DNA of 5,955 bases, taken from assembly GCA_025464735.1 (NCBI GenBank), contig JAODMX010000433.1, positions 1 to 5,955 of the forward strand, in the 5' to 3' direction. The translations under genes and the position numbers were made by a program. Position 1 is the first letter of the stretch. The number at the start of each line of letters is the position of its first letter. Of the stretch, positions 1 through 5,955 are shown piece by piece. Source of the DNA: Frondihabitans sp. (GTDB lineage: Bacteria > Actinomycetota > Actinomycetes > Actinomycetales > Microbacteriaceae). Below the pieces are notes generated by a model. That model was not told the origin of the DNA, ran no database searches, and saw only the letters and a list, made by a program, of their open reading frames with translations.

Positions 1-74
1 CCGCCCTCTTCTCGGATCTTGACCAGGGCTTTCGAGACGAGGCTGATGTTACTGTCGGGAAGATCGACGATCAT
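1..74 (-). CDS. opcA: Glucose-6-phosphate dehydrogenase assembly protein OpcA (N-terminal fragment)
   Basis: Only the first 24 codons plus two bases are in the window; the gene runs off the left edge. The visible peptide begins MIVDLPDSN and continues through SKALVKIREEG, which resembles the start of actinobacterial OpcA proteins as I remember them. OpcA is known in Corynebacterium and cyanobacteria as a partner needed for full assembly, activity or redox control of G6PDH. The ATG (72-74) overlaps the zwf TGA (71-73) as ATGA and has a GGAGG five bases upstream, so the start is well supported and translation is probably coupled to zwf. The position directly after zwf is the strongest support for the name. 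Nothing can be said about the rest of the protein. Confidence 0.88.
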   Translation of the reverse strand, partial: MIVDLPDSNISLVSKALVKIREEG

Positions 75-1627
75 GGACGCCTCCAGGTACGGCCGTCACG
101 GGCCATGAGTTCATCGGCGGAGTGAGGACCCCAGGTGCCGGGGCGGTACTGCTCAGGTTGACCCTGCGCGGCCCAGAACTCCTCGATCGGGTCGAGGATG
201 TTCCACGAGAGCTCGACTTCTTCGTGTCGAGGGAAGAGGGGCGGATCGCCCAGGAGAACATCGAGAATCAGACGCTCGTACGCCTCGGGGCTCGCCTCGG
301 TGAAGGCGTGGCCGTATCCGAAGTCCATGGTGACGTCGCGGACCTGCGTGCCGATGCCGGGGACCTTGGATCCGAAGCGGAGGGTCACTCCTTCGTCAGG
401 CTGTACGCGAATGACGAGCGCGTTCTGGCCGAGTTGGGCCCCGTCTTGAAGACCGAAGACATTCTCCGGGACTCGCTTGAACACGATCGCGATCTCGGTC
501 ACTCGGCGCCCAAGGCGCTTGCCGGCACGGAGGTAGAAGGGCACGCCCGACCACCGCCTGGTCGCGATCTCGAGCTTGATGGCGGCATACGTCTCGGTGA
601 CGGAGTCGGGGTTCATTCCGGCCTCCTCGAGGAATCCGAGAACTCTCTCGCCGCCCTGCCAGCCCCCGGAATACTGTCCACGAGCGGTGCCGGTCGCGAG
701 ATCGTCGGGAATGCGAACCGCGGAGAGGACCTTCTCCTTCTCGGCGCGAAGATCGCGAGCCTTGAAGCTGACCGGCTCCTCCATCGCGGTCAACGCCAAG
801 AGCTGCAGGAGGTGGTTCTGGATGACGTCGCGAGCCGCGCCGATCCCGTCGTAGTAGCCGGCGCGACCACCGACGCCGATGTCTTCGGCCATGGTGATCT
901 GCACGTGGTCAACGTAGTTGGAGTTCCAGAGCGGCTCGTACATCTGGTTGGCGAATCGGAGAGTCAGGAGGTTCTGGACCGTCTCCTTGCCGAGGTAGTG
1001 GTCGATCCGGAAGACCGAGTCGGGTTCGAACACCGTCTCGACGACGGCGTTGAGCTCACGAGCCGTCTTCAGGTCGCTCCCGAAGGGCTTCTCGATCACG
1101 ACGCGGCGCCAGGCCTTATTGCCAGTACCGTCGAAAGCATCGTCGACAAGCCCCGAGCTGCGAAGCTGCTCCGTGACCAGCGGGAAGAACTTCGGCGGAA
1201 TCGAGAGGTAGAACGCATGGTTGCCCATGGTGCCGCGTTCGACGTCGAGTTCGTCAATGGTCTGCTTGAGCTGCGCGAACGCCTCCGCGTCGTCGAAGTT
1301 GCCCTGGACGAACCGGATGCCCTCTTTCAGCTGACGCCAGACGTCTTCGTCGAAGGGGGTGCGAGCGTGCTGCTTGACGGCCTCGTAGACCACCTGCTCA
1401 AAATCTTGGTCCTCCCACTCGCGTCGGGCGAACCCGACGAGGGCGAAGCCCGGGGGGAGGAGGCCGCGGTTGGCCAGGTCGTACACGGCCGGCATCAGCT
1501 TCTTGCGAGACAGATCGCCTGTCACGCCGAAGATGATGAGGCCGCTGGGACCGGCGATTCGATTGAGTCGTCGATCGGAGGGCAACCGAAGTGGGTTGAA
1601 CTCCGGCGTGATTTCCACCGGTGCCAT
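71..1627 (-). CDS. zwf: Glucose-6-phosphate 1-dehydrogenase (NADP-dependent)
   Basis: This enzyme oxidises glucose-6-phosphate to 6-phosphogluconolactone with reduction of NADP+, the committed cytoplasmic step of the oxidative pentose phosphate pathway. The 518-residue protein is the usual length for the family. The N-terminal Rossmann domain carries the coenzyme motif GVTGDLSRKKL (residues 34-44) and EKPFG (179-183). The substrate signature RIDHYLGKE is at 207-215, with His210 expected to contact the phosphate. IQNHLLQLL follows, and His272 aligns by spacing with the catalytic base of the Leuconostoc enzyme. GVGGRAGYYD (251-260) and the C-terminal sheet domain, including YLRAGKRL near 365-372, are also intact. 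The ATG start sits about 30 residues before the coenzyme motif, and no better upstream start exists. Its AAGGA is unusually distant, 14 bases away. The stop overlaps opcA by four bases, and a 78-nt gap with a hairpin separates it from pgi. All key residues are present. Confidence 0.97.
   Translation of the reverse strand: MAPVEITPEFNPLRLPSDRRLNRIAGPSGLIIFGVTGDLSRKKLMPAVYDLANRGLLPPGFALVGFARREWEDQDFEQVVYEAVKQHARTPFDEDVWRQLKEGIRFVQGNFDDAEAFAQLKQTIDELDVERGTMGNHAFYLSIPPKFFPLVTEQLRSSGLVDDAFDGTGNKAWRRVVIEKPFGSDLKTARELNAVVETVFEPDSVFRIDHYLGKETVQNLLTLRFANQMYEPLWNSNYVDHVQITMAEDIGVGGRAGYYDGIGAARDVIQNHLLQLLALTAMEEPVSFKARDLRAEKEKVLSAVRIPDDLATGTARGQYSGGWQGGERVLGFLEEAGMNPDSVTETYAAIKLEIATRRWSGVPFYLRAGKRLGRRVTEIAIVFKRVPENVFGLQDGAQLGQNALVIRVQPDEGVTLRFGSKVPGIGTQVRDVTMDFGYGHAFTEASPEAYERLILDVLLGDPPLFPRHEEVELSWNILDPIEEFWAAQGQPEQYRPGTWGPHSADELMARDGRTWRRP
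80..84 (-). promoter_or_regulatory. Ribosome binding site of opcA inside the zwf 3' end
   Basis: The minus strand reads GGAGG five bases before the opcA ATG. It lies within the last codons of zwf, over the Trp-Arg pair. It is the best Shine-Dalgarno match seen at any start in the window and decides the opcA start. Confidence 0.75.
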
Positions 1628-1641
1628 AGTCGTTATCTGTG

Positions 1642-1646
1642 TCCTT
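1642..1646 (-). promoter_or_regulatory. Likely ribosome binding site of zwf, unusually long spacing
   Basis: The minus strand reads AAGGA with 14 bases before the zwf ATG, longer than the common 5-10. No closer purine-rich match is visible and no other plausible start lies nearby. It may be a weak initiation site, or initiation may use another determinant. Confidence 0.45.
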
Positions 1647-1667
1647 GCGTTGTGGTGCTCTGAGAAA

Positions 1668-1700
1668 GCGAGGCGCAGGATCCGAGACCCTGCACCTCGC
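1668..1700 (-). terminator. Intra-operonic hairpin between pgi and zwf (terminator-like)
   Basis: Five bases after the pgi TGA, the minus-strand transcript has the 12-base arm GCGAGGUGCAGG and the matching arm CCUGCGCCUCGC. Three further pairs (G-U, U-A, C-G) close the stem on a UCG triloop. This gives 15 continuous base pairs, with two G-U wobbles and no mismatch, across 33 nt. The stem is followed by UUUCUC, a weak U tract, so it fits a partial intrinsic terminator. It could instead be an RNA-processing or 3'-end stabilising structure that adjusts the ratio of pgi to zwf message. Pairing is seen directly; function is inferred. Confidence 0.6.
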
Positions 1701-1705
1701 CTCGA

Positions 1706-3304
1706 TCAGCGGAGTGCGCTGAGAATGGCCGGCAACGCTGCCGAGACGTCTTTCACCGTGAAGGTGAGGACAGGGCGACCGTGCTCCGAGAGCACCTTGG
1801 CGTCACCCGCGGCCTGAGCCGCGATGAGAGTGCCGAAGGTGAAGGGGCTGTCGGGGATCGCCAGATCGTGGTCGGCGACCTGGGTGATTTGGAGGAAGAC
1901 CCCGTTAGCGGGGCCGCCCTTGTGGTATTGGCCCGTCGAGTGCAGGAACCGAGGCCCCCAGCCGAACGTCACTGGGCGCTTTGTGCGGGCGGCAAGCACA
2001 TCGCGGGTCTCTTCGAGCGCAGGATTGCCGTCGCGATCGACATAGGCCTGAATGGCGACGTAACCGTCGTCCGTCAGGCTCGACAGAAGACCGGCGACGG
2101 CACTCTCGAGCGTGTCGCCGAGATCGACACCGCCTACCTCACGAACCTCGACGCCCGCGACCGTGAGCGCCGGGGGAGTGGGCTCAGGCTGCGCGTCGAG
2201 CAAAGCCCGAGTCGCGACCTTGGCCGACTCGACGTCGGGCTGATCGAAGGGGTTGATGTCGAGCAGGCGACCGGCCACGGCCACCGCGTACTCCCAGACC
2301 AGGATCTGGGCCCCGAGGGATCCGGAGATCTCGACTTCACCCGGCGCGACCTCGCGGGTCTCCTCGGTGTTGGCGACGAGGCGGATGATCTGCACGTCGT
2401 GCAGGCCTTCCGTGATCTCAGGTGCGTCAAGGCCGATGACGACGGGCAGGAGCCCACGGCCCTGCTTGCCGGTGGACTCGGCGATCAACTGCTCCGCCCA
2501 ATCGGGGAAGCCCTTGATGTGCGTGCCATCGGCCACGATCGCGATCTTGTCGCGAAGCGGCTTCGTTCCACCGAGGACGGCGCCGAGCACCAGGCCCGGA
2601 TTGTCTACCCGGTCTTGCGCCAGCTCAACCACGACGGCGTCTGCCTCGCCGAGGAGCTCGCCGATATCCGCTCCGGCGAGGCCCGACGGGACGAGCCCGA
2701 AGGCCGACAGAGCCGAGTAGCGCCCGCCGATATTCGGGTCGGCGTTGAACACGACGTACCCGGCCTCGCGTGCCGACACGTCGAGCGGCGAATCGGGATC
2801 GGTGACGACCACGATGCGATCGGCAATGTCGGTGTAGCCGGCGTCCGCGAAAGCCTTCTCGAAGACCTTGCGCTGCGACGCCGTCTCGACCGTCGAACCA
2901 GACTTGGAGGACACGATGACCACGGTGTGCTCAAGGTCGTCCTCCAGGGCTGCGAGAACCTGCGTGGGCTCGGTCGCATCGAGAACGACGAGGTCGACGC
3001 CGTAGGTGCGCGTGATGACCTCTGGAGCCAGCGAGGAGCCCCCCATTCCCGCCAGCACGAAGCGAGTCAGGCCCTTGGCCAGCAGCTTCTTCCGCAGCGC
3101 CGCTATCTGGGGTACCAGCGGAGCGGAGACAGCAACGGCCTCGGCCCAGCCGAGACGCTTCGATGCCTCCTCTTCGGCGCCCGGACCCCAGAGCGACGGG
3201 TCGAGACCCGTGATGCCGGAGGCGATGTAGTCGCCTACCAGCCGGGGGACGAGCGACGCAACTGCCTCAGCAGCCGCGCCGCTCGCGGTGATGGCAACCG
3301 TCAC
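1706..3304 (-). CDS. pgi: Glucose-6-phosphate isomerase, long-C-terminus type related to fused Tal-Pgi enzymes
   Basis: The likely role is interconversion of glucose-6-phosphate and fructose-6-phosphate in the cytoplasm, linking glycolysis to zwf. The 532-residue protein has two sugar-phosphate-binding (SIS) signatures: [10 protein letters not shown] (86-95) and SSKSGSTVE (132-140). It also has GGRYS (193-197), ESTGK (276-280, Glu276 matching the catalytic Glu of the family's MESNGK), and [12 protein letters not shown] (351-362, Lys362 matching the catalytic Lys). In ordinary isomerases the last motif is close to the C-terminus; here about 170 residues follow, including [10 protein letters not shown] (455-464). 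The usual NGQHAF-type histidine motif is not seen between Glu276 and Lys362. This layout recalls the isomerase half of bifunctional transaldolase/phosphoglucose isomerase proteins. The start is GTG, overlapping the tal TGA as GTGA, with AGAGG seven bases upstream. The family is firm; exact activity is slightly less so. Confidence 0.92.
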   Translation of the reverse strand: MTVAITASGAAAEAVASLVPRLVGDYIASGITGLDPSLWGPGAEEEASKRLGWAEAVAVSAPLVPQIAALRKKLLAKGLTRFVLAGMGGSSLAPEVITRTYGVDLVVLDATEPTQVLAALEDDLEHTVVIVSSKSGSTVETASQRKVFEKAFADAGYTDIADRIVVVTDPDSPLDVSAREAGYVVFNADPNIGGRYSALSAFGLVPSGLAGADIGELLGEADAVVVELAQDRVDNPGLVLGAVLGGTKPLRDKIAIVADGTHIKGFPDWAEQLIAESTGKQGRGLLPVVIGLDAPEITEGLHDVQIIRLVANTEETREVAPGEVEISGSLGAQILVWEYAVAVAGRLLDINPFDQPDVESAKVATRALLDAQPEPTPPALTVAGVEVREVGGVDLGDTLESAVAGLLSSLTDDGYVAIQAYVDRDGNPALEETRDVLAARTKRPVTFGWGPRFLHSTGQYHKGGPANGVFLQITQVADHDLAIPDSPFTFGTLIAAQAAGDAKVLSEHGRPVLTFTVKDVSAALPAILSALR

Positions 3305-4422
3305 TTAGCGGCCTCTAGAGCCGCCGTGACGGTGTCCAGGAGCTCGTTCCAGGAGACGATGAACTTCTCGACGCCCTCGGTCTCGAGCAGCGCGGTGACG
3401 TCGTCGTAGGAGATGCCCTGGGCCGCAATGGCGTCCATGACCTCGTTCGCGGCGGCGTAGGAGCCCGTGATGGTGTCGCCCGTGATGACGCCGTGGTCGA
3501 AGGTGGCCTCGAGGGTCTTCTCCGGCATGGTGTTGACGACATCGGCCGCGACGAGCTCGACCACGTAGGTGGTGTCGAGCACGGCGGGGTCTTTGACGCC
3601 CGTCGAGGCCCAGAGGGGACGCTGCTTGTTCGCCCCGGCCGCGAGAAGGCCCGTGGCACGCTCGGTGGCGAACGACTGCTCGTAGACCTGGTAGGCGAGC
3701 TGCGCGTTCGCGACGCCGGCCTTCGACTTGAGCGCCTTAGCCTCGTCGGTGCCGATGGCATCGAGACGCTTGTCGATCTCGGTATCGACGCGCGACACGA
3801 AGAAGGACGCGACCGAATGGATCTTCGAGAGGTCGAGGCCCTTGGCCTTGGCCTGCTCGAGACCGGTGAGGTACGCGTTGATGACAGCGCGGTAGCGGTC
3901 GAGCGAGAAGATCAGCGTGACGTTGACGCTGATGCCCTCGGCGATGACCGCGGTGATCGCTTCGAGGCCCTCGAGCGTGGCGGGAATCTTGATGAGAACG
4001 TTCTCACGACCGACCTTCGCGTACAGGCTCTTCGCCTGGGCGATGGTGTTCGCGGCATCGTGGGCGAGACCCGGCTCGACCTCGATCGACACGCGGCCGT
4101 CGAAGCCGCGGGTCGCGTCGTAGATCGGCTTGAAGATGTCGCACGCGTTGGCGACGTCGTCTGTGGTGATCTCGAAAACCGAACCCGTGACGTCGATGCC
4201 GGCCTTGGCCAGCTCGGCGACCTGGGCGTCGTACGCCTCGCCCTTTGCCAGGGCGGAGGCGAAGATCGTCGGGTTCGTGGTGACGCCCACGACGTTGCGG
4301 TCGGCGATGAGCTTCTGCAGCCCCTCCGACTTGATGCGCTCACGCGACAGGTCGTCGAGCCAGATGCTGACTCCGGCGGCCGAAAGCTCGGCGGTGGGGG
4401 TGGTTGCCTTGGTGTCTGTCAT
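3301..4422 (-). CDS. tal: Transaldolase, long actinobacterial type
   Basis: Transaldolase moves a dihydroxyacetone unit from sedoheptulose-7-P to glyceraldehyde-3-P, giving erythrose-4-P and fructose-6-P in the non-oxidative pentose phosphate pathway. The 373-residue protein is longer than E. coli TalB (about 317) and has the length of the actinobacterial/cyanobacterial group. In order it shows [12 protein letters not shown] (19-30, with a conserved active-site Asp at 23 or 24), GVTTNPTIF (46-54), [10 protein letters not shown] (111-120), and NVLIKIPAT (141-149). Lys145 of the last motif is the expected Schiff-base residue. [25 protein letters not shown] and [12 protein letters not shown] follow. 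The ATG is preceded by AAGGAA at good spacing, 27 bases after the tkt stop; the stop overlaps the pgi start by four bases. No key residue is missing. Its place between tkt and pgi fits the pathway. Confidence 0.97.
   Translation of the reverse strand: MTDTKATTPTAELSAAGVSIWLDDLSRERIKSEGLQKLIADRNVVGVTTNPTIFASALAKGEAYDAQVAELAKAGIDVTGSVFEITTDDVANACDIFKPIYDATRGFDGRVSIEVEPGLAHDAANTIAQAKSLYAKVGRENVLIKIPATLEGLEAITAVIAEGISVNVTLIFSLDRYRAVINAYLTGLEQAKAKGLDLSKIHSVASFFVSRVDTEIDKRLDAIGTDEAKALKSKAGVANAQLAYQVYEQSFATERATGLLAAGANKQRPLWASTGVKDPAVLDTTYVVELVAADVVNTMPEKTLEATFDHGVITGDTITGSYAAANEVMDAIAAQGISYDDVTALLETEGVEKFIVSWNELLDTVTAALEAAK
3312..3316 (-). promoter_or_regulatory. Ribosome binding site of pgi inside the tal 3' end
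   Basis: The minus strand reads AGAGG seven bases before the pgi GTG, within the last codons of tal. With the GTGA stop/start overlap it supports this GTG as the true start and implies coupling to tal translation. Confidence 0.55.
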
Positions 4423-4431
4423 TTTCTCTTC

Positions 4432-4437
4432 TTCCTT
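4432..4437 (-). promoter_or_regulatory. Ribosome binding site of tal
   Basis: The minus strand reads AAGGAA within a purine-only run, nine bases before the tal ATG. It lies in the 27-nt gap after tkt, which shows no promoter or hairpin of note, so tal is probably co-transcribed with tkt. Confidence 0.7.
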
Positions 4438-4449
4438 CTGGCGATGCGC

Positions 4450-5955
4450 TTAGAGGGCGGCCAACGAGTTCAGCGACTCTTTCGCTGCGCTGACGGCGGC
4501 CTCGGTCGTGATGCCGAACTTCTCGAAAAGCGTCTTGTAGTCGGCCGAAGCACCGAAGTGCTCGATCGAGACGCTGCGACCTGCGTCGCCGACGATGGCC
4601 TTCCAGGAGAGCGCGACGCCGGCTTCGATCGAGACGCGGGCCTTGATGCCGGCGGGGAGCACCGACTCCTTGTACTCGGCGCTCTGCTCGTCGAACCACT
4701 CGAGGCTCGGAGCCGAGACAACGCGCGCGTTGATTCCCTCGGCACGCAGCACCTCACGGGCCTCGACGGCGATCTGGACCTCGCTGCCCGTGGCGATGAA
4801 GATCACGTCGGGCGTGCCGCCGGGAGCCTCGGCCAGGACGTAGGCGCCCTTGGCGACATTCTTCGCCGAGGCGAAGGTGTCGCCGGATGCCTCGCCGTCG
4901 CCCCGCTCGAAAACGGGAAGGTTCTGACGGCTGAGGGCGATGCCCGCGGGACCGGAGTGGCGACGCAGGACCGTGAGCCACGCGTACGCGGTCTCGTTGG
5001 CGTCGGCCGGGCGGACCATGTCCATTCCCGGGATGGCGCGAAGCGATGCAAGCTGCTCAACCGGCTGGTGCGTCGGGCCGTCCTCGCCGAGGGCGACGGA
5101 GTCGTGAGTCCAGACGTAGGTGGCCGGCGCCTTCATGAGCGCGGCGAGACGGACGGCCGGACGCATGTAGTCGCTGAAGATGAGGAATGTGCCACCGAAG
5201 GGCCGCGTGTTGCCGTGGAGGACGATGCCGTTGAGGATCGAGCCCATGGCGTGCTCGCGGATGCCGAAGTGCAGGACTCGACCGTAGGGCGTACCTGTCC
5301 ACTCGTGCGTCGACCACTCGGTCGGGACAAACGACTTCGCGTCGGTGATCGAGGTGAGGTTCGACTCCGCCAGGTCGGCGGAACCGCCCCAGAACTCGGG
5401 CAGCACCGAAGCGATGGCGTTGATGACCTTGCCGGAGGCGGCGCGGGTCGAGATGTCTTTGCCGGCCTCGAAGACCGGGAGTGCCTCCTCGAGGCCCTCC
5501 GGAAGCTCGCCCGCAAGGATGCGGTTCAGCAGCGTGCTGCGTTCGGGGTTGGCGGAACGCCACGCCTCGAGGCGCTCGTTCCACTGGGTGTGCGCCGCCT
5601 GGCCACGCTCGACGGCCTGCCGGGTGTGCTGGAGAACGGCGGGATCGACCTCGAAGTTCTTGTCGGGGTCGAACTCGAGAACGCGCTTGAGAGCGGCGAC
5701 CTCGTCTTTACCCAGGGCTGCTCCGTGAGCCTTACCGGAGTTCTGCTTGGTCGGCGACGGCCAGCCAATGATCGTCTTGAGGATGATCAGCGACGGCTTG
5801 TCGGTGACACCCTGAGCGCGAGCGATGGCATCGTTCAACTCGGCGACGTCTTCGATGTACTCGCCAGTCTTCTTCCAGTCGACGACCTGGACATCCCAGT
5901 CGTAGGCGAGGAAGCGGGCGTGCACGTCTTCGGTGAAGGCGATGTTGGTGTCGTC
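4450..5955 (-). CDS. tkt: Transketolase (C-terminal 501 residues; N-terminus outside window)
   Basis: Transketolase uses thiamine diphosphate to move two-carbon units between ketoses and aldoses in the non-oxidative pentose phosphate pathway. The frame is open to the last base of the window, reading DDTNIAFTEDVHARF, so an internal GTG at 5923-5925 is not the start. The first 180-200 residues, including the diphosphate-binding GDG motif, should lie beyond the edge. Numbering from the edge, the fragment shows NSGKAHG (72-78, substrate His78), GGSADLAESNL (190-200), FGIREHAM (230-237, Glu234 as the cofactor-activating Glu) and THDSVALGEDGPTHQP (283-298). SRQN (342-345) follows. The spacing of Glu234, His284, Asp292, His296 and Arg343 matches E. 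coli residues 411, 461, 469, 473 and 520 exactly. The C-terminal domain ends at TAA, upstream of tal. No defect is visible. Confidence 0.97.
   Translation of the reverse strand, partial: DDTNIAFTEDVHARFLAYDWDVQVVDWKKTGEYIEDVAELNDAIARAQGVTDKPSLIILKTIIGWPSPTKQNSGKAHGAALGKDEVAALKRVLEFDPDKNFEVDPAVLQHTRQAVERGQAAHTQWNERLEAWRSANPERSTLLNRILAGELPEGLEEALPVFEAGKDISTRAASGKVINAIASVLPEFWGGSADLAESNLTSITDAKSFVPTEWSTHEWTGTPYGRVLHFGIREHAMGSILNGIVLHGNTRPFGGTFLIFSDYMRPAVRLAALMKAPATYVWTHDSVALGEDGPTHQPVEQLASLRAIPGMDMVRPADANETAYAWLTVLRRHSGPAGIALSRQNLPVFERGDGEASGDTFASAKNVAKGAYVLAEAPGGTPDVIFIATGSEVQIAVEAREVLRAEGINARVVSAPSLEWFDEQSAEYKESVLPAGIKARVSIEAGVALSWKAIVGDAGRSVSIEHFGASADYKTLFEKFGITTEAAVSAAKESLNSLAAL

Noticed and set aside
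122..1663. A 513-codon plus-strand open frame antisense to zwf
   Set aside because: The translation is low-complexity and rich in Arg, Glu, Val, Leu and Asp with no recognisable domain. It lies wholly over a gene with intact catalytic motifs and is typical of antisense frames left open by high-GC codon use.
1628..1667. A possible promoter for zwf with a GATAAC -10-like element in the pgi-zwf gap
   Set aside because: No convincing -35 element lies 16-18 bases upstream, and the start point would fall on or inside the ATG. The match is no better than chance without transcript data.
1781..3409. A 542-codon plus-strand open frame antisense to pgi and the tal end
   Set aside because: It has the same Arg/Asp/Leu/Val-rich shadow composition, no motif, and pgi beneath it carries all the isomerase signatures. 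Length alone is not evidence in this composition.
5526..5768. Several Arg/Ser/Pro-rich minus-strand frames inside tkt, tal and pgi
   Set aside because: These are alternate-frame readings of real genes with skewed composition and no independent start signals or domains.
5923..5925. GTG as the start of a 491-residue transketolase
   Set aside because: The frame stays open to the window edge with conserved transketolase sequence (DDTNIAFTED) before it, so this codon is an internal valine.

Overview
The window looks like the chromosome of a high-GC actinobacterium, most likely Microbacteriaceae or a close micrococcal relative. The evidence is strong G/C bias at third codon positions, an OpcA start (a G6PDH partner known mainly from actinobacteria and cyanobacteria), the long transaldolase type, and the gene order. 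Genus cannot be fixed from the sequence alone.

All genes lie on the minus strand, so transcription runs from high to low coordinates. In reading order: transketolase tkt (N-terminus cut by the right edge, TAA stop at 4450-4452); a 27-nt gap with a clear ribosome binding site; transaldolase tal (3301-4422); glucose-6-phosphate isomerase pgi (1706-3304), whose GTG start overlaps the tal stop as GTGA; a 78-nt gap holding a 15-bp terminator-like hairpin (1668-1700); glucose-6-phosphate dehydrogenase zwf (71-1627); and the first 24 codons of opcA (1-74), whose ATG overlaps the zwf stop as ATGA. Coding covers nearly all of the window and no stretch over 100 nt lacks a gene. No RNA genes, mobile elements, CRISPR arrays or attachment sites were seen.

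Together the genes encode a carbon-routing module. Pgi interconverts fructose-6-P and glucose-6-P. Zwf, with its OpcA partner, commits glucose-6-P to the oxidative pentose phosphate pathway and makes NADPH. Tkt and Tal return pentose phosphates to fructose-6-P and glyceraldehyde-3-P. A lactonase gene (pgl) would be expected beyond opcA but is outside the window.

This is an ordinary conserved metabolic operon; I found no evidence of a new biological system. The points worth a second look are the unusual Pgi architecture (isomerase motifs in the first two thirds, an extra C-terminal region of about 170 residues, no canonical catalytic-histidine motif in the usual place), the near-fusion of tal and pgi, and the stable hairpin that could separate tkt-tal-pgi expression from zwf-opcA expression.
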